Origin: Bacillota bacterium
GTDB lineage: Bacteria; Bacillota; Clostridia; Lachnospirales; Bianqueaceae
Length of the DNA stretch: 64,000 nt
Direction: 5' to 3'
Assembly: GCA_017442535.1 (NCBI GenBank)
Contig: JAFRZL010000010.1
Span: 1-64,000 of the forward strand
The translations under genes were made by a program, and so were the position numbers. Below the pieces are notes generated by a model that saw only the letters and a program-made list of their open reading frames with translations, searched no databases and was not told the DNA's origin. Positions within the stretch are counted from its first letter, which is position 1, and each line of letters opens with the position of its first letter. This document shows, in pieces, positions 34,915-44,039 of this stretch.

Positions 34915-36261
34915 TTATTCACCGGTCAGACTGCGTTCAATATCGTTGAGGGCCCGGGAAAGCTCTTCGTTATTGCGAAGGTCCTTCAGATCCTCGGTGA
35001 TCTTGTCCGCGCCGTGCATGATGGTCGTATGATCCCGGCCGCCCAGTGCCGCACCGATGGATTTAAGAGGATCCGTGGTAAGTTTGCGGCACAGATACAT
35101 GGCGATCTGCCTGGGATAGACGATATTCTGAGGCTTTTTCTTGGATTTGATATCCTCGACGGTGATGCCGTAGTACTCGCTGACAGCTTCAATAATACGG
35201 GGACAGGTGATGGTTCTCTTCAGATCATTGCCCGCGTAATCTTTAAGGGCGTGGGAAGCGATGTCGATGGTGATCTTGGTGCCCGGGCTCAGCAGATTGC
35301 TGTAGGCCTCGACGCGGGTCAGCGCTCCCTCCAGATCACGGATATTGGAATTGATATGATCCGCAATATAGCTCAGGACCTCCATATCCACATCCATATT
35401 GGCCTGTTCGACCTTTTTCTTAAGGATCGCGATACGCGTCTCGTAATCGGGGGACTGGATATCCACCGTCAGGCCCCATTTGAAGCGGGAACGGATACGT
35501 TCAGCCAGATGCTCGATATCTTCCGGCGGACGGTCGGAACAGATGACGATCTGCTTATTGCTGTTGTAGAGCGTATTAAATGTGTGGAAAAACTCGTCCT
35601 GCGTCGCCTCTTTATTGCCGAGAAACTGGATATCATCGATCAGCAGAACGTCGATCTGGCGGTATTTCTCACGGAAAGAATCACTCTTGCCGGAACTGAT
35701 GGAATTGATCAGCTCGTTCATAAAGGTCTCGGAAGGCACGTAGAGGACGTTCTTGTTAGGATTATTGGTCAGTACATGGTTGCCGATCGCATGCAGCAGA
35801 TGGGTCTTGCCAAGGCCGGAATCGCCCCAGATAAAGAGGGGATTATAGGTATTGCCGGGAAAATCCGCAACGGCCAGGCAGGAATGATAGGCAAGCTTGT
35901 TATGATTACCCTCAACAAACGAATCAAATGTATAGCGGGGATTCAGATTGGCCCGGATCTTGACAGCCTCCAGATTGGGAGTGTCGGCCTGAGGAGCGGG
36001 CTCCTCGCCGCGCATCCGGATCTCATAGGTGAAATTGGGATAGCCGAGCATGTCAAAACATTTACTGATCACCGGACCGAAGCGGGAAGGAACAATATCC
36101 TTGGCCAGAGTATTGGAAGTCATCAGAATCAGCACATTGCTGTCTTCTTTTTCCACAATTTCCACCGCTTCCATCTCGGGAAACCACGAGTTGAACGTAA
36201 TGGGTTGCATCTCCTTACGCAGGAGCTGCTGAACTTCGGAATAAACGATCTTAGGGTCCAT
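34915..36261 (-). CDS. dnaA: Chromosomal replication initiator DnaA
   Basis: A 448-residue AAA+ initiator. Domain I is residues 1-85. Domain III contains Walker A GDSGLGKTHLLHAIG and Walker B LLIDDIQFLGNKE. Domain IV ends with GGRDHTTIMHGADKI, the DNA-binding signature. An ATG at 36276 is in frame, but the ATG at 36261 has GGAGG 8 nt upstream and gives MDPKIVYSEV. DnaA boxes flank both ends of the gene. Confidence 0.97.
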   Translation of the reverse strand: MDPKIVYSEVQQLLRKEMQPITFNSWFPEMEAVEIVEKEDSNVLILMTSNTLAKDIVPSRFGPVISKCFDMLGYPNFTYEIRMRGEEPAPQADTPNLEAVKIRANLNPRYTFDSFVEGNHNKLAYHSCLAVADFPGNTYNPLFIWGDSGLGKTHLLHAIGNHVLTNNPNKNVLYVPSETFMNELINSISSGKSDSFREKYRQIDVLLIDDIQFLGNKEATQDEFFHTFNTLYNSNKQIVICSDRPPEDIEHLAERIRSRFKWGLTVDIQSPDYETRIAILKKKVEQANMDVDMEVLSYIADHINSNIRDLEGALTRVEAYSNLLSPGTKITIDIASHALKDYAGNDLKRTITCPRIIEAVSEYYGITVEDIKSKKKPQNIVYPRQIAMYLCRKLTTDPLKSIGAALGGRDHTTIMHGADKITEDLKDLRNNEELSRALNDIERSLTGE

Positions 36262-36300
36262 CTTGATTGCCTCCATCTATGCACATCGGTTGATTTATCG

Positions 36301-36397
36301 TTATCCACAGTAAAAATGTGCTTAAATCCTTATTTACGGGCGTTGTCAACTATGTATCCACAGGATATTCACAGCATAGTCCACAGACTTATCCACA
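36301..36397. other. Upstream origin DnaA-box cluster
   Basis: Five boxes in the same orientation: TTATCCACA (36301-36309), GTATCCACA (36354-36362), ATATTCACA (36365-36373), TAGTCCACA (36377-36385) and TTATCCACA (36389-36397). The two end boxes are perfect. With the boxes in the dnaA-dnaN gap this makes a bipartite origin. Confidence 0.88.
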
Positions 36398-36440
36398 AAA
36401 GGTGGACAAATAAACAGTCGCCTTGTAGAATAGTACCTAT

Positions 36441-36470
36441 ACTATACCACAAAAAGTCGGTAAGTTGCAA
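36441..36470 (-). promoter_or_regulatory. Candidate dnaA promoter
   Basis: Minus strand TTGCAA (36465-36470), 18-nt spacer, TATAGT (36441-36446). Transcription would run through the DnaA-box cluster, fitting autoregulation. Confidence 0.6.
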
Positions 36471-36479
36471 CAGTTTCAA

Positions 36480-36508
36480 TTGACATTTGAGTAAAAAAAA
36501 AGTATAGT
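36480..36508 (+). promoter_or_regulatory. Strong promoter for the sugar-isomerase operon
   Basis: Perfect TTGACA (36480-36485), 17-nt spacer rich in A, TATAGT (36503-36508). It lies about 31 bp before the ATG at 36540 and is divergent to the dnaA promoter. Confidence 0.9.
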
Positions 36509-36539
36509 ATAAGTAACTCGTGTAAAGGAGGTAGGATGA

Positions 36540-37172
36540 ATGAAGATTCATCGTGTAACGGATCCCGCCTTCCGTCCGTATGGCAAGGTGATGGAGGGGT
36601 ATGATTTTACAGAACTGCTTGATAAATTACGTGAGGTCAGCGATAAACCCGCGAACCGGACGCTTTATGTTCCTTCGGACGCGGCTCTTGAGGAGCTGCC
36701 CATCATGCAGGAGCTGCGGGACCGTGCGTATGGCGGCATGCCGATCCAGATCGGTTACTGCAATGGTAATAATTATGTATTGAATTGTCTGGAATATCAT
36801 CGGGATTCCGAGATCAATGTCGCGGCGGATGACGCGATCCTGGTGCTGGGCCTGATGAAGGACGTGATCGACGGTGAATACGATACGAATAAGGTCGAGG
36901 CTTTTCTGGTGCCGGCCGGGATGGGTGTCGAAGTCTACGCGACTTCACTGCATTACGCTCCCTGCACGACCGAAGGCAGCGACGGCTTCCGCGTGATCGT
37001 GGTTCTGCCGCGCGGCACCAATACCGAAATGCCCGAGATCACTCCACAGTGCCTGGAGGACCAGTGGCTTTTCGCACGCAATAAATGGCTCCTGGCCCAT
37101 CCCGAAGCGCCCGAGGCGACAAGGGGCGCCTATGTCGGTCTTAAAGGACCCAACCCCGACGTCAGAAACTGA
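36540..37172 (+). CDS. DUF4867 family cupin-like protein
   Basis: A 210-residue soluble protein. The blocks GGMPIQIGYCNGNNYVLNCLEYHRDSEIN and EAFLVPAGMGVEVYATSLHYAPC are typical of DUF4867, a Clostridia family of unknown function with a cupin-like pattern (His, Glu and Tyr candidates for metal or sugar binding). Its place 41 bp before a fucose-isomerase-like gene suggests a mutarotase- or isomerase-type sugar role, which is inference. AAGGAGGT lies 7 nt before the ATG. It is the first gene of the plus-strand run after the origin. Confidence 0.8.
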   Translation: MKIHRVTDPAFRPYGKVMEGYDFTELLDKLREVSDKPANRTLYVPSDAALEELPIMQELRDRAYGGMPIQIGYCNGNNYVLNCLEYHRDSEINVAADDAILVLGLMKDVIDGEYDTNKVEAFLVPAGMGVEVYATSLHYAPCTTEGSDGFRVIVVLPRGTNTEMPEITPQCLEDQWLFARNKWLLAHPEAPEATRGAYVGLKGPNPDVRN

Positions 37173-37213
37173 TTTTAATACCATCAATCATCATTAATAT
37201 GGAGGAAAACATC

Positions 37214-38692
37214 ATGAACAACATTCCTGTCGTTAAGCTCGGACTGATCGCTGTCAGCCGCGACTGCTTCCCCATCACGCTGTCCAATCAGCGCCGCAAG
37301 AATATCGTGGCCGCTTACCGTGGTGAGGATCTGTATGAGTGCCCCGTCACCGTCGAGAGCGAGAAGGATATGCTCGCCGCGGTGGAAGATGTCAAGAAGG
37401 CCGGATGCAACGCGCTGGTCGTCTTCCTGGGCAATTTCGGACCTGAGACGCCCGAGACCCTGATCGCCAAGTATTTCGACGGTCCCTGCATGTTTGTGGC
37501 GGCTGCTGAAGGTGACGGCGACATGATCAACGGACGCGGCGACGCTTACTGCGGTATGCTGAACTGCTCCTACAATCTGGGCATGCGTCATCTGGACGGC
37601 TATATTCCCGAATACCCGGTCGGAACGGCCGAGGATATCGCCGGGATGATCGCGGATTTTGTTCCGGTCGCCCGTGCCGTTATCGGTGTACGCAACCTTA
37701 AAATCATTACCTTCGGACCCCGTCCGCAGGATTTCTTTGCCTGCAACGCGCCGATCAAGGGCCTGTATGAGCTGGGTGTTGAGATCGAAGAGAATTCCGA
37801 GCTGGATCTGCTGGTTTCCTTTAAGGAGCACGAGAATGATCCGCGTATCCCGGCCCTCTGCAAGGAAATGGCCGAGGAGATGGGCGAAGGTGCCTATTAC
37901 GAAGAGCTGAACGCCCGCATGGCGCAGTTCGAGCTGACGCTGCTTGACTGGGCCGAGGCGCATAAGGGAGCCCGCAAGTATGTGGCTTTCGCTGATAAGT
38001 GCTGGCCCGCTTTCCCAAGCCAGTTCGGATTTGAGCCCTGCTATGTGAATTCACGTCTGGCGAGCCGCGGCATTCCGGTATCCTGCGAAGTGGATATTTA
38101 CGGTGCGCTCAGCGAATACATTGGCGCCTGTGTTACGGCTGACGCGGTGACCCTGCTGGATATCAATAATTCCGTACCTCAGTACATTTATGACGAGGAC
38201 ATCAAGGGCAAATATGACTATAAGCTGACCGATACCTTCATGGGCTTCCACTGCGGCAATACGCCCGAGTGCAAGATGTGCTCGAACCGCGCGATCAAGT
38301 ATCAGCTGATCCAGCACCGTCTGCTGGAGCCCGCAGGTTCCGATCCCGACTTCACACGCGGCACGCTGGAAGGCGATATTGCGCCCAGCGAGATCACCTT
38401 CTACCGCCTGCAGTGTGACTCTGAAGGCAATCTCCGCTCCTATATCGCGGAGGGCGAAGTCCTGCCCGTGGCCACCCGTTCCTTTGGCGGCATCGGTGTC
38501 TTCGCGATTCCCGAAATGGGACGCTTCTACCGTCATGTCCTGATCCAGAAGCGTTACCCGCATCACGGCGCGGTCGCTTTCGCCCATGTGGGCAAGGCGC
38601 TCTTCGCGGCTTTCAAATTCCTCGGTGTAAAGGATGTGGCGTTTAACCAGCCCAAGGGCATGCTGTATCCTTCCGAGAATCCTTTCGCCTGA
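37214..38692 (+). CDS. L-fucose/L-arabinose isomerase family protein
   Basis: A 492-residue protein of the FucI/AraA fold. Seen: GNFGPETPETLIAKYFDGP in the N-terminal Rossmann-like part, CEVDIYGALSEYI with the Glu/Asp metal pair, and FMGFHCGNTP with the late His. It should interconvert a ketose with an aldose such as fucose, arabinose or a related sugar; many relatives lack the exact classical activity. The ATG at 37214 is chosen over one at 37199, because GGAGG (37201-37205) lies between. Its stop overlaps the next start (TGATG). Confidence 0.85.
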   Translation: MNNIPVVKLGLIAVSRDCFPITLSNQRRKNIVAAYRGEDLYECPVTVESEKDMLAAVEDVKKAGCNALVVFLGNFGPETPETLIAKYFDGPCMFVAAAEGDGDMINGRGDAYCGMLNCSYNLGMRHLDGYIPEYPVGTAEDIAGMIADFVPVARAVIGVRNLKIITFGPRPQDFFACNAPIKGLYELGVEIEENSELDLLVSFKEHENDPRIPALCKEMAEEMGEGAYYEELNARMAQFELTLLDWAEAHKGARKYVAFADKCWPAFPSQFGFEPCYVNSRLASRGIPVSCEVDIYGALSEYIGACVTADAVTLLDINNSVPQYIYDEDIKGKYDYKLTDTFMGFHCGNTPECKMCSNRAIKYQLIQHRLLEPAGSDPDFTRGTLEGDIAPSEITFYRLQCDSEGNLRSYIAEGEVLPVATRSFGGIGVFAIPEMGRFYRHVLIQKRYPHHGAVAFAHVGKALFAAFKFLGVKDVAFNQPKGMLYPSENPFA

Positions 38693-39657
38693 TGGACAGG
38701 ATCTGGACCATCGCAGCAGACGGCAGCGGAATGTATCGCAGTATACAGGCCGCTGTCGATGCTTTACCGGACATCCCGGAAGAGGAGCGGGTGATTTTTC
38801 AGATCGCTCCCGGGACATACAGAGAGAAGATCTGGTTCAGCCGTCCCAATGTGACCTTTCGCGGGACTTCGCCGGAGGAGGTCGTCATCGTCTGGAATGA
38901 CGGATCGGATGTCCTGGATGAAAATGGTCAGCCGATGGGGACGCAGCGTACCGCCACGCTTCACGTGGAGGGGGACGGCCTGCGTCTGGAGAATCTGACG
39001 ATTCAGAACGACTACGGCTACGGCCGCAATGAAGGCCGTTTCTGCGGGCAGGCCATCGCCGCCGCGCTGGAAGCGGACCGGGCCGTCGTGCTGAACTGCC
39101 GCTTCCTGGGATCGCAGGATACGCTTTACGTGGGTACCTGCGGCCTCGGACACCGCCAGTATTACAAGGATTGCTATATCCTCGGGGATGTGGACTTTAT
39201 CTTCGGCGGGGGAAATATTTACTTTGAGCATTGCACCATCGAGTCCATCGACCGCGGCAACAATTTCACGGTGGAGGATGTCGAGGGGACGTTTAACGGA
39301 TACCTGACCGCCGCCTCCAGCACGGAGGAAGAGATCGGATTCGTCTTCCAGGACTGCGACCTGATCAGCAGCGCCGCCCCCGGCAGCGTCTATCTGGGCC
39401 GCCCGTGGAAAAACCACTGTGCCGTGACCTTCCTGAACTGCCGCATGGGTGCGCATATCCATCCTGCCGGCTGGGCCAAATGGCGCCGCGAGCAGCATCA
39501 TCTGTACTGCCGCTATGCTGAATACAATAGCATGGGTCCGGGCGCGAGTCCTGACACGCGCTGCGAATTCAGCCGTCAGCTCGACAGGAACGAAGCCCTC
39601 GGGTACTCCCTTAGCCGGGTCCTCGGGGGAGAGGATCTCTGGGATCCGAGGTACTGA
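38692..39657 (+). CDS. Pectin methylesterase (CE8), cytoplasmic form
   Basis: A 321-residue right-handed beta-helix protein. The CE8 motifs are all present: GQAIAAAL, GSQDTLYV (catalytic Asp), DVDFIFGGG (second Asp) and YLGRPWKNH (Arg). The enzyme removes methyl groups from galacturonan. There is no signal peptide, unlike most pectinesterases, so it probably acts on imported oligomers. It overlaps the isomerase gene by one base and is followed within 5 bp by an SGNH esterase. Confidence 0.93.
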   Translation: MDRIWTIAADGSGMYRSIQAAVDALPDIPEEERVIFQIAPGTYREKIWFSRPNVTFRGTSPEEVVIVWNDGSDVLDENGQPMGTQRTATLHVEGDGLRLENLTIQNDYGYGRNEGRFCGQAIAAALEADRAVVLNCRFLGSQDTLYVGTCGLGHRQYYKDCYILGDVDFIFGGGNIYFEHCTIESIDRGNNFTVEDVEGTFNGYLTAASSTEEEIGFVFQDCDLISSAAPGSVYLGRPWKNHCAVTFLNCRMGAHIHPAGWAKWRREQHHLYCRYAEYNSMGPGASPDTRCEFSRQLDRNEALGYSLSRVLGGEDLWDPRY

Positions 39658-39662
39658 TCCTC

Positions 39663-40679
39663 ATGGTTTATCAGAATCTGGAATTTCATAATGTGGAGGC
39701 GCTGGAGGACCGCCTGGGCGGCAAAGTGCTGCAGCGCTTCACACAGCCGGTACGTTACGGACTGGGCTACCAGGACCATGACCGCGGCCGGTTTTACAGC
39801 CAGATGCCGGTGGGGTGCGAGATCCGCTTTGTGACGGACGCGCATTTCTTCCGGATCTCGCTGATGGCATATGAGAAAGACACCCGTATCTTTGTCTTCC
39901 GGGGCGATTTTCTGATGCAGGTGCTGGCGCTGCCGGCCGGAGTGGTCCGGACTTTCCATATCGAGGAGCCGCCGCGTTTTGCCGATGTGGAGCCGGAGGT
40001 GCTTTCCGGGCACCGTTTCTCGTCGGATATCTGGCGGATCGTGATGGATAAAGAGGCCGCCGTCATCTGGTACGAGGCGGATTTTGTGGGCCATGAAGTG
40101 CGGCCGCCGCATTCCGGTGAGGTGCCTGCAAGGAAATGGCTGGCCTACGGGTCTTCGATCACGTTTGGCGGCGACGCGCATCTGGCGTTGAATGCCTATG
40201 CCATGCGGACGGCGAGGCTCCTTGGCCTGGATCTGTATAACAAAGCCATCGCCGGGGCATGCTTCTGCGACGAAACGGTTGCGGATTACCTGGCGGAACT
40301 CGCGCCGCAGATGGATCTGGTGACGCTGGAGCTCGGCATCAATATGATCCACCGTTTTACCGAGGAGATTTTCAAAGAGCGGACTTACCGGCTGATCGGG
40401 AAGATCCGCCGGGCCGCGCCGGATACAAAGGTCGCCGTGATCACGCCTTTTATGGCGGGAGAGGGGTACCGTAAGGACCGGACCGCCCAAACATATAACA
40501 GATATCATCATTTCACGCAGATTCTGAAGGAGTATCCGGATCCGGAGGTCACGATCGTGGACGGCCGGACCATTCTGGACGATTTCGCGGGACTGTCCGC
40601 CGACCTGGTGCATCCGTCTGACGAAGGCCATATGATCATGGCCATCCACCTCGCGGAGGTGCTACGCGGACTGCTTTAA
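39663..40679 (+). CDS. SGNH/GDSL esterase with N-terminal beta domain
   Basis: A 338-residue protein. The first 150 residues look like a jelly-roll domain, then the SGNH core: YGSSITFGG (nucleophile Ser, about residue 162), AIAGACF (Gly), LELGINM (Asn) and DLVHPSDEGH (Asp and His). The two-domain layout recalls CE2/CE20-type carbohydrate acetylesterases. No signal peptide. Next to the pectin methylesterase, it may remove acetyl groups from pectic or hemicellulose oligomers. Confidence 0.85.
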   Translation: MVYQNLEFHNVEALEDRLGGKVLQRFTQPVRYGLGYQDHDRGRFYSQMPVGCEIRFVTDAHFFRISLMAYEKDTRIFVFRGDFLMQVLALPAGVVRTFHIEEPPRFADVEPEVLSGHRFSSDIWRIVMDKEAAVIWYEADFVGHEVRPPHSGEVPARKWLAYGSSITFGGDAHLALNAYAMRTARLLGLDLYNKAIAGACFCDETVADYLAELAPQMDLVTLELGINMIHRFTEEIFKERTYRLIGKIRRAAPDTKVAVITPFMAGEGYRKDRTAQTYNRYHHFTQILKEYPDPEVTIVDGRTILDDFAGLSADLVHPSDEGHMIMAIHLAEVLRGLL

Positions 40680-40706
40680 GCATCATTTATACAAGGGGGA
40701 ATCATT

Positions 40707-41669
40707 ATGGAACTCACGCAGTTGAAGGAACTTGCCGACCGGATCCGCCAGAACATGGAAAAAGTGATCGTCGGCAAAAGCCGTGTCATCGAGCTGGTAC
40801 TGGCCGCGCTGCTCGCGGACGGGCATGTGCTGCTGGAAGACGTGCCGGGCACCGGCAAAACGATGCTGGCCAAGTCGCTTGCGCGGTCGATCGATATGAC
40901 ATTCAAGCGGATTCAGTTCACGCCTGACCTGCTGCCCTCCGATCTGATCGGCATCAACTACTATAACCAGAAACAGGGCGAGTTTGAGTTCCGCCGCGGA
41001 GCGTTGTTTACGCATATCCTGCTGGCCGACGAGATCAACCGCGCCACCCCGCGTACGCAGTCGAGCCTGCTCGAGAGCATGGAGGAAAAGCAGATCACGG
41101 TGGACGGCACCACGTATCCGCTGGAGAAGCCTTTCTTTGTCATCGCGACGCAGAACCCCGTCGAGACGGCCGGAACCTTCCCCCTGCCCGAAGCGCAGCT
41201 GGACCGTTTCCTGATGCAGCTGTCCATGGGCTATACCGATAAGGCCGGAACGCTCGCGATCCTGGACCGCTTCGTCAATGGGGCGCCGGACCAGGAGATC
41301 GGGCCGGTCTGCAGCCGCGAAGAGCTGCTGGAAATGCGTCAGGCCGTGAAGCAGGTCTATATTCATCCGGACATTTCTTCTTATACGGTCGATATTGTCG
41401 AAAAAACCCGTGACCGCGACGACGTGGCGCTCGGGGTAAGCCCCCGTGGAGCGCTGAGCTATCTGCGCGCCGCGCAGGCCCTGGCCGCCATCCGCGGACG
41501 CCGCTATGTCACGCCCGAAGATATCAAGGATCTGGCGCTGCCGGTGCTGGGACACCGCATCATCCTCCGCACCGGACTGCGCAACCGGTCCACACAGATT
41601 GAAAACATCGTCCACTCGATTCTGGAGACCATCCCGGCGCCGACGGAGGACTGGAAACTGGAGGGGTAA
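40707..41669 (+). CDS. MoxR family AAA+ ATPase
   Basis: A 320-residue AAA+ protein. Walker A is EDVPGTGKTMLAKSLA, Walker B is LLADEINRA, and the sensor block FVIATQNPVETAGTFPLPEAQLDRF is the MoxR hallmark. MoxR ATPases act as chaperones for protein or metal-centre maturation, typically together with DUF58 proteins, which follow here. AAGGGGG precedes the ATG. Confidence 0.94.
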   Translation: MELTQLKELADRIRQNMEKVIVGKSRVIELVLAALLADGHVLLEDVPGTGKTMLAKSLARSIDMTFKRIQFTPDLLPSDLIGINYYNQKQGEFEFRRGALFTHILLADEINRATPRTQSSLLESMEEKQITVDGTTYPLEKPFFVIATQNPVETAGTFPLPEAQLDRFLMQLSMGYTDKAGTLAILDRFVNGAPDQEIGPVCSREELLEMRQAVKQVYIHPDISSYTVDIVEKTRDRDDVALGVSPRGALSYLRAAQALAAIRGRRYVTPEDIKDLALPVLGHRIILRTGLRNRSTQIENIVHSILETIPAPTEDWKLEG

Positions 41670-41678
41670 TCACCGATC

Positions 41679-42794
41679 ATGCCGATAGTCATAATTCTGG
41701 CAGTGGCCGGCTTGATCTATTTGCTGCAGGATCGGATCTATCGACGTTTCTGGGCTCGCAACCTGCACGCCGAGGTGGATTATACCGACCGCTTCATACA
41801 TGAAGGGGAGAAGACCGAGCTGGTCGAGACGCTGTCCAACGGTAAAATTCTGCCCCTTCCCTGGGTATATGTTAAATTTAGAATTGATCGCAACGGTAAA
41901 GCCTATGACTACCGCAGCGATCTGTTCAGTATACGCTTTTTCCAGCAGATCCGCCGCCGAATCCCCTTTAAGCCGGAAAGCCGGGGCGTTTATACGATTC
42001 AGGGAATTGATCTGATCAGTAATAATCTTTTCATCACCAGTAAATTTGTCACAGTACTGGAGGATAAGGCGATGATGGCCGTCTATCCCCGGCTGATCGA
42101 CGCGGAGGAATACCGGATCCCCTTCCAGAAAATGATGGGCGAGATCGTGACGCGCCGCTTTATGATCGAGGATCCGTTCATGTTCCGCGGCATCCGCGAA
42201 TACCAGCCCTATGACAGCATGAAGTCCATCAACTACAAGGCCTCCGCCCGTGAGGGCAAGTGGCTTGTCAATGTCTTCGATTATACGGTTTCGCAGAAGG
42301 TCACGATTCTGATGAATATGGACCGCGCAAACCGCTATTATGATATGCGCCTGTACGAAAGCAGCATCCGGATGGCGGCTTCGCTCGCGGCCTCCTTTGA
42401 GCAGGAAGGCATTCCGGTGGAGCTCGTGACCAACGGGATCGACGTACTGACCGGTGATCCCATCCGTGTGGAAAGCGGGTGCGGCAGCGGCCATCTGGAA
42501 GTCCTGATGGAAGCGCTCTCGCGCCTGGAGGTGGATCTGGCGGTGCAGGATTTCAGCCCCGAGATCCAAAGGGGCGTGGAAAATACGGACCCCGATACCA
42601 TGTATATGCTGATTTCGGCCTTTTTCGGGCGGCCCTGTGTCGAGGCCTATGAACGTCTGTGGGAGGTGCATCCTTCCACGCAATGGATCCTGCCCGTTAC
42701 GAGTGCGGATCTGACGGACAGTGAGTTTAAGGGGGCGGATCTGGCCGCGGCCGAACCGAATGTCACGCTGTGGAATGTGGAGGGCTCGCTATGA
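41679..42794 (+). CDS. DUF58 domain protein
   Basis: A 371-residue protein with one N-terminal membrane segment (MPIVIILAVAGLIYLL) and a beta domain, followed by the DUF58 block REYQPYDSMKSINYKASAREGKWLVNVFDYT near residue 170. DUF58 has a vWA-like fold. It forms the usual MoxR-DUF58 pair, 9 bp after MoxR. It ends by overlapping the start of the next gene (ATGA). Confidence 0.9.
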   Translation: MPIVIILAVAGLIYLLQDRIYRRFWARNLHAEVDYTDRFIHEGEKTELVETLSNGKILPLPWVYVKFRIDRNGKAYDYRSDLFSIRFFQQIRRRIPFKPESRGVYTIQGIDLISNNLFITSKFVTVLEDKAMMAVYPRLIDAEEYRIPFQKMMGEIVTRRFMIEDPFMFRGIREYQPYDSMKSINYKASAREGKWLVNVFDYTVSQKVTILMNMDRANRYYDMRLYESSIRMAASLAASFEQEGIPVELVTNGIDVLTGDPIRVESGCGSGHLEVLMEALSRLEVDLAVQDFSPEIQRGVENTDPDTMYMLISAFFGRPCVEAYERLWEVHPSTQWILPVTSADLTDSEFKGADLAAAEPNVTLWNVEGSL

Positions 42795-44026
42795 ATAAAC
42801 GACTCTTTTTCAAACATGTCCACCGGCTGCTGCGTGTGTATTTCCAGGTCTATCTGGCGATCGCCGTAGCCGCCTATGCCATGACGGCCATCAGTCACGA
42901 ACCGGTTCATCTGTTAAAAATGCATCTTCTGATGATCGTGCCCGCCTATCTGTACGTGCTGCGGCTCAAGGTGCGCAATCTGTTCCTGTTTATCTTTCTG
43001 CATCTGCTGGCACTGTTGCCGTCTCTGGCATACCTGAATGCTCCGGATGCCTGGGGCCTTGTGATCATGACAGCAGCGGAAGTCGTGCTGATCATCCATT
43101 CGTTCTTCGGACGGCTGGCCGGACTGTCCGAAAATATCAGCATCGGTGCGCTTCTGGTACTCTGTGCGGCCTTTGCGGCGGGGTATTTTGCCTCGGATCT
43201 GGAACTGATCCAAATGGGGTCTGTGTTGAAGCCGTATATGTTCGGCGCGACTGCCGCGGCACTCTTGATCTATTTCGGCGAGATGCATTTTACCAATGTG
43301 GACGAGACGCTTGACAATGTGAACGAGATGCTGAACCAACCGGAAGTTAAAATCCGCCGCTTTAATAATCGCATCCTATGGGTCTTTCTGGCGGGAACGG
43401 CCGTCATTGCCGCGCTGGCCGTGATTTTCCGGCTGGATAAAGCGGTCATTGCTTTTTTCCAGGGACTCCTGGCAGTGATCCGTTTCCTGATCAGCCTGAT
43501 TCCGGAGCCCGGGAACGCACCTTCGAGCGAAAGTTTTCCCGAGGAATCCTTTACCCCGGGTGAGAAGGAGGACTGGAATCTGGAGCCCGGCGAGGCGTCG
43601 AATTTCTGGCTCTTCCTGGAGTATGTACTGATTGTGGCGGTCGTGATCGCTGCCGTCGCGGGCGTGATTTACGGACTGTACCGCTTCTACAAATGGTATT
43701 ATTCCCGGAAACCCGATCTGGTTACATCCGATGACTACGAGGAGACCAGTACCTATATCGAGAAGAAAAGTACTGCCTTTGCAACGCCCGGCGTGTCGCT
43801 CTTGGAGAGGCTCCGGCTCAGCCCGGAGAAAAGGGTCCGGCGGATCTACCGGAAACGACTGCAGACCCCGATGCGGCAGGGCGAACTGAAGCCATCCGAT
43901 ACGCCCGGCGAGATCCTTACCAAACTGCCTTCGGAGGACCTGGAGGTCCTCTCCGACATCTATGAGAAGGCCCGGTATTCCGAGGAGGGCGTCACACGCG
44001 AGGACGTCCGCAAGATCAATGGCTGA
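42791..44026 (+). CDS. Multi-pass membrane protein with DUF4129-like C-terminus
   Basis: A 411-residue protein. About five hydrophobic segments fill residues 15-140, with more near 200-225 and 280-305. A Ser/Glu/Pro-rich outer loop separates them. The cytoplasmic end (RVRRIYRKRLQ, DTPGEILTKL, YEKARYSEEGVTREDV) resembles the DUF4129 tail of transglutaminase-type proteins in MoxR loci, but no transglutaminase domain is seen. The ATG at 42791 has GGAGGG 7 nt upstream. Confidence 0.75.
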   Translation: MNKRLFFKHVHRLLRVYFQVYLAIAVAAYAMTAISHEPVHLLKMHLLMIVPAYLYVLRLKVRNLFLFIFLHLLALLPSLAYLNAPDAWGLVIMTAAEVVLIIHSFFGRLAGLSENISIGALLVLCAAFAAGYFASDLELIQMGSVLKPYMFGATAAALLIYFGEMHFTNVDETLDNVNEMLNQPEVKIRRFNNRILWVFLAGTAVIAALAVIFRLDKAVIAFFQGLLAVIRFLISLIPEPGNAPSSESFPEESFTPGEKEDWNLEPGEASNFWLFLEYVLIVAVVIAAVAGVIYGLYRFYKWYYSRKPDLVTSDDYEETSTYIEKKSTAFATPGVSLLERLRLSPEKRVRRIYRKRLQTPMRQGELKPSDTPGEILTKLPSEDLEVLSDIYEKARYSEEGVTREDVRKING

Positions 44027-44039
44027 GGAGGCAACGGCT

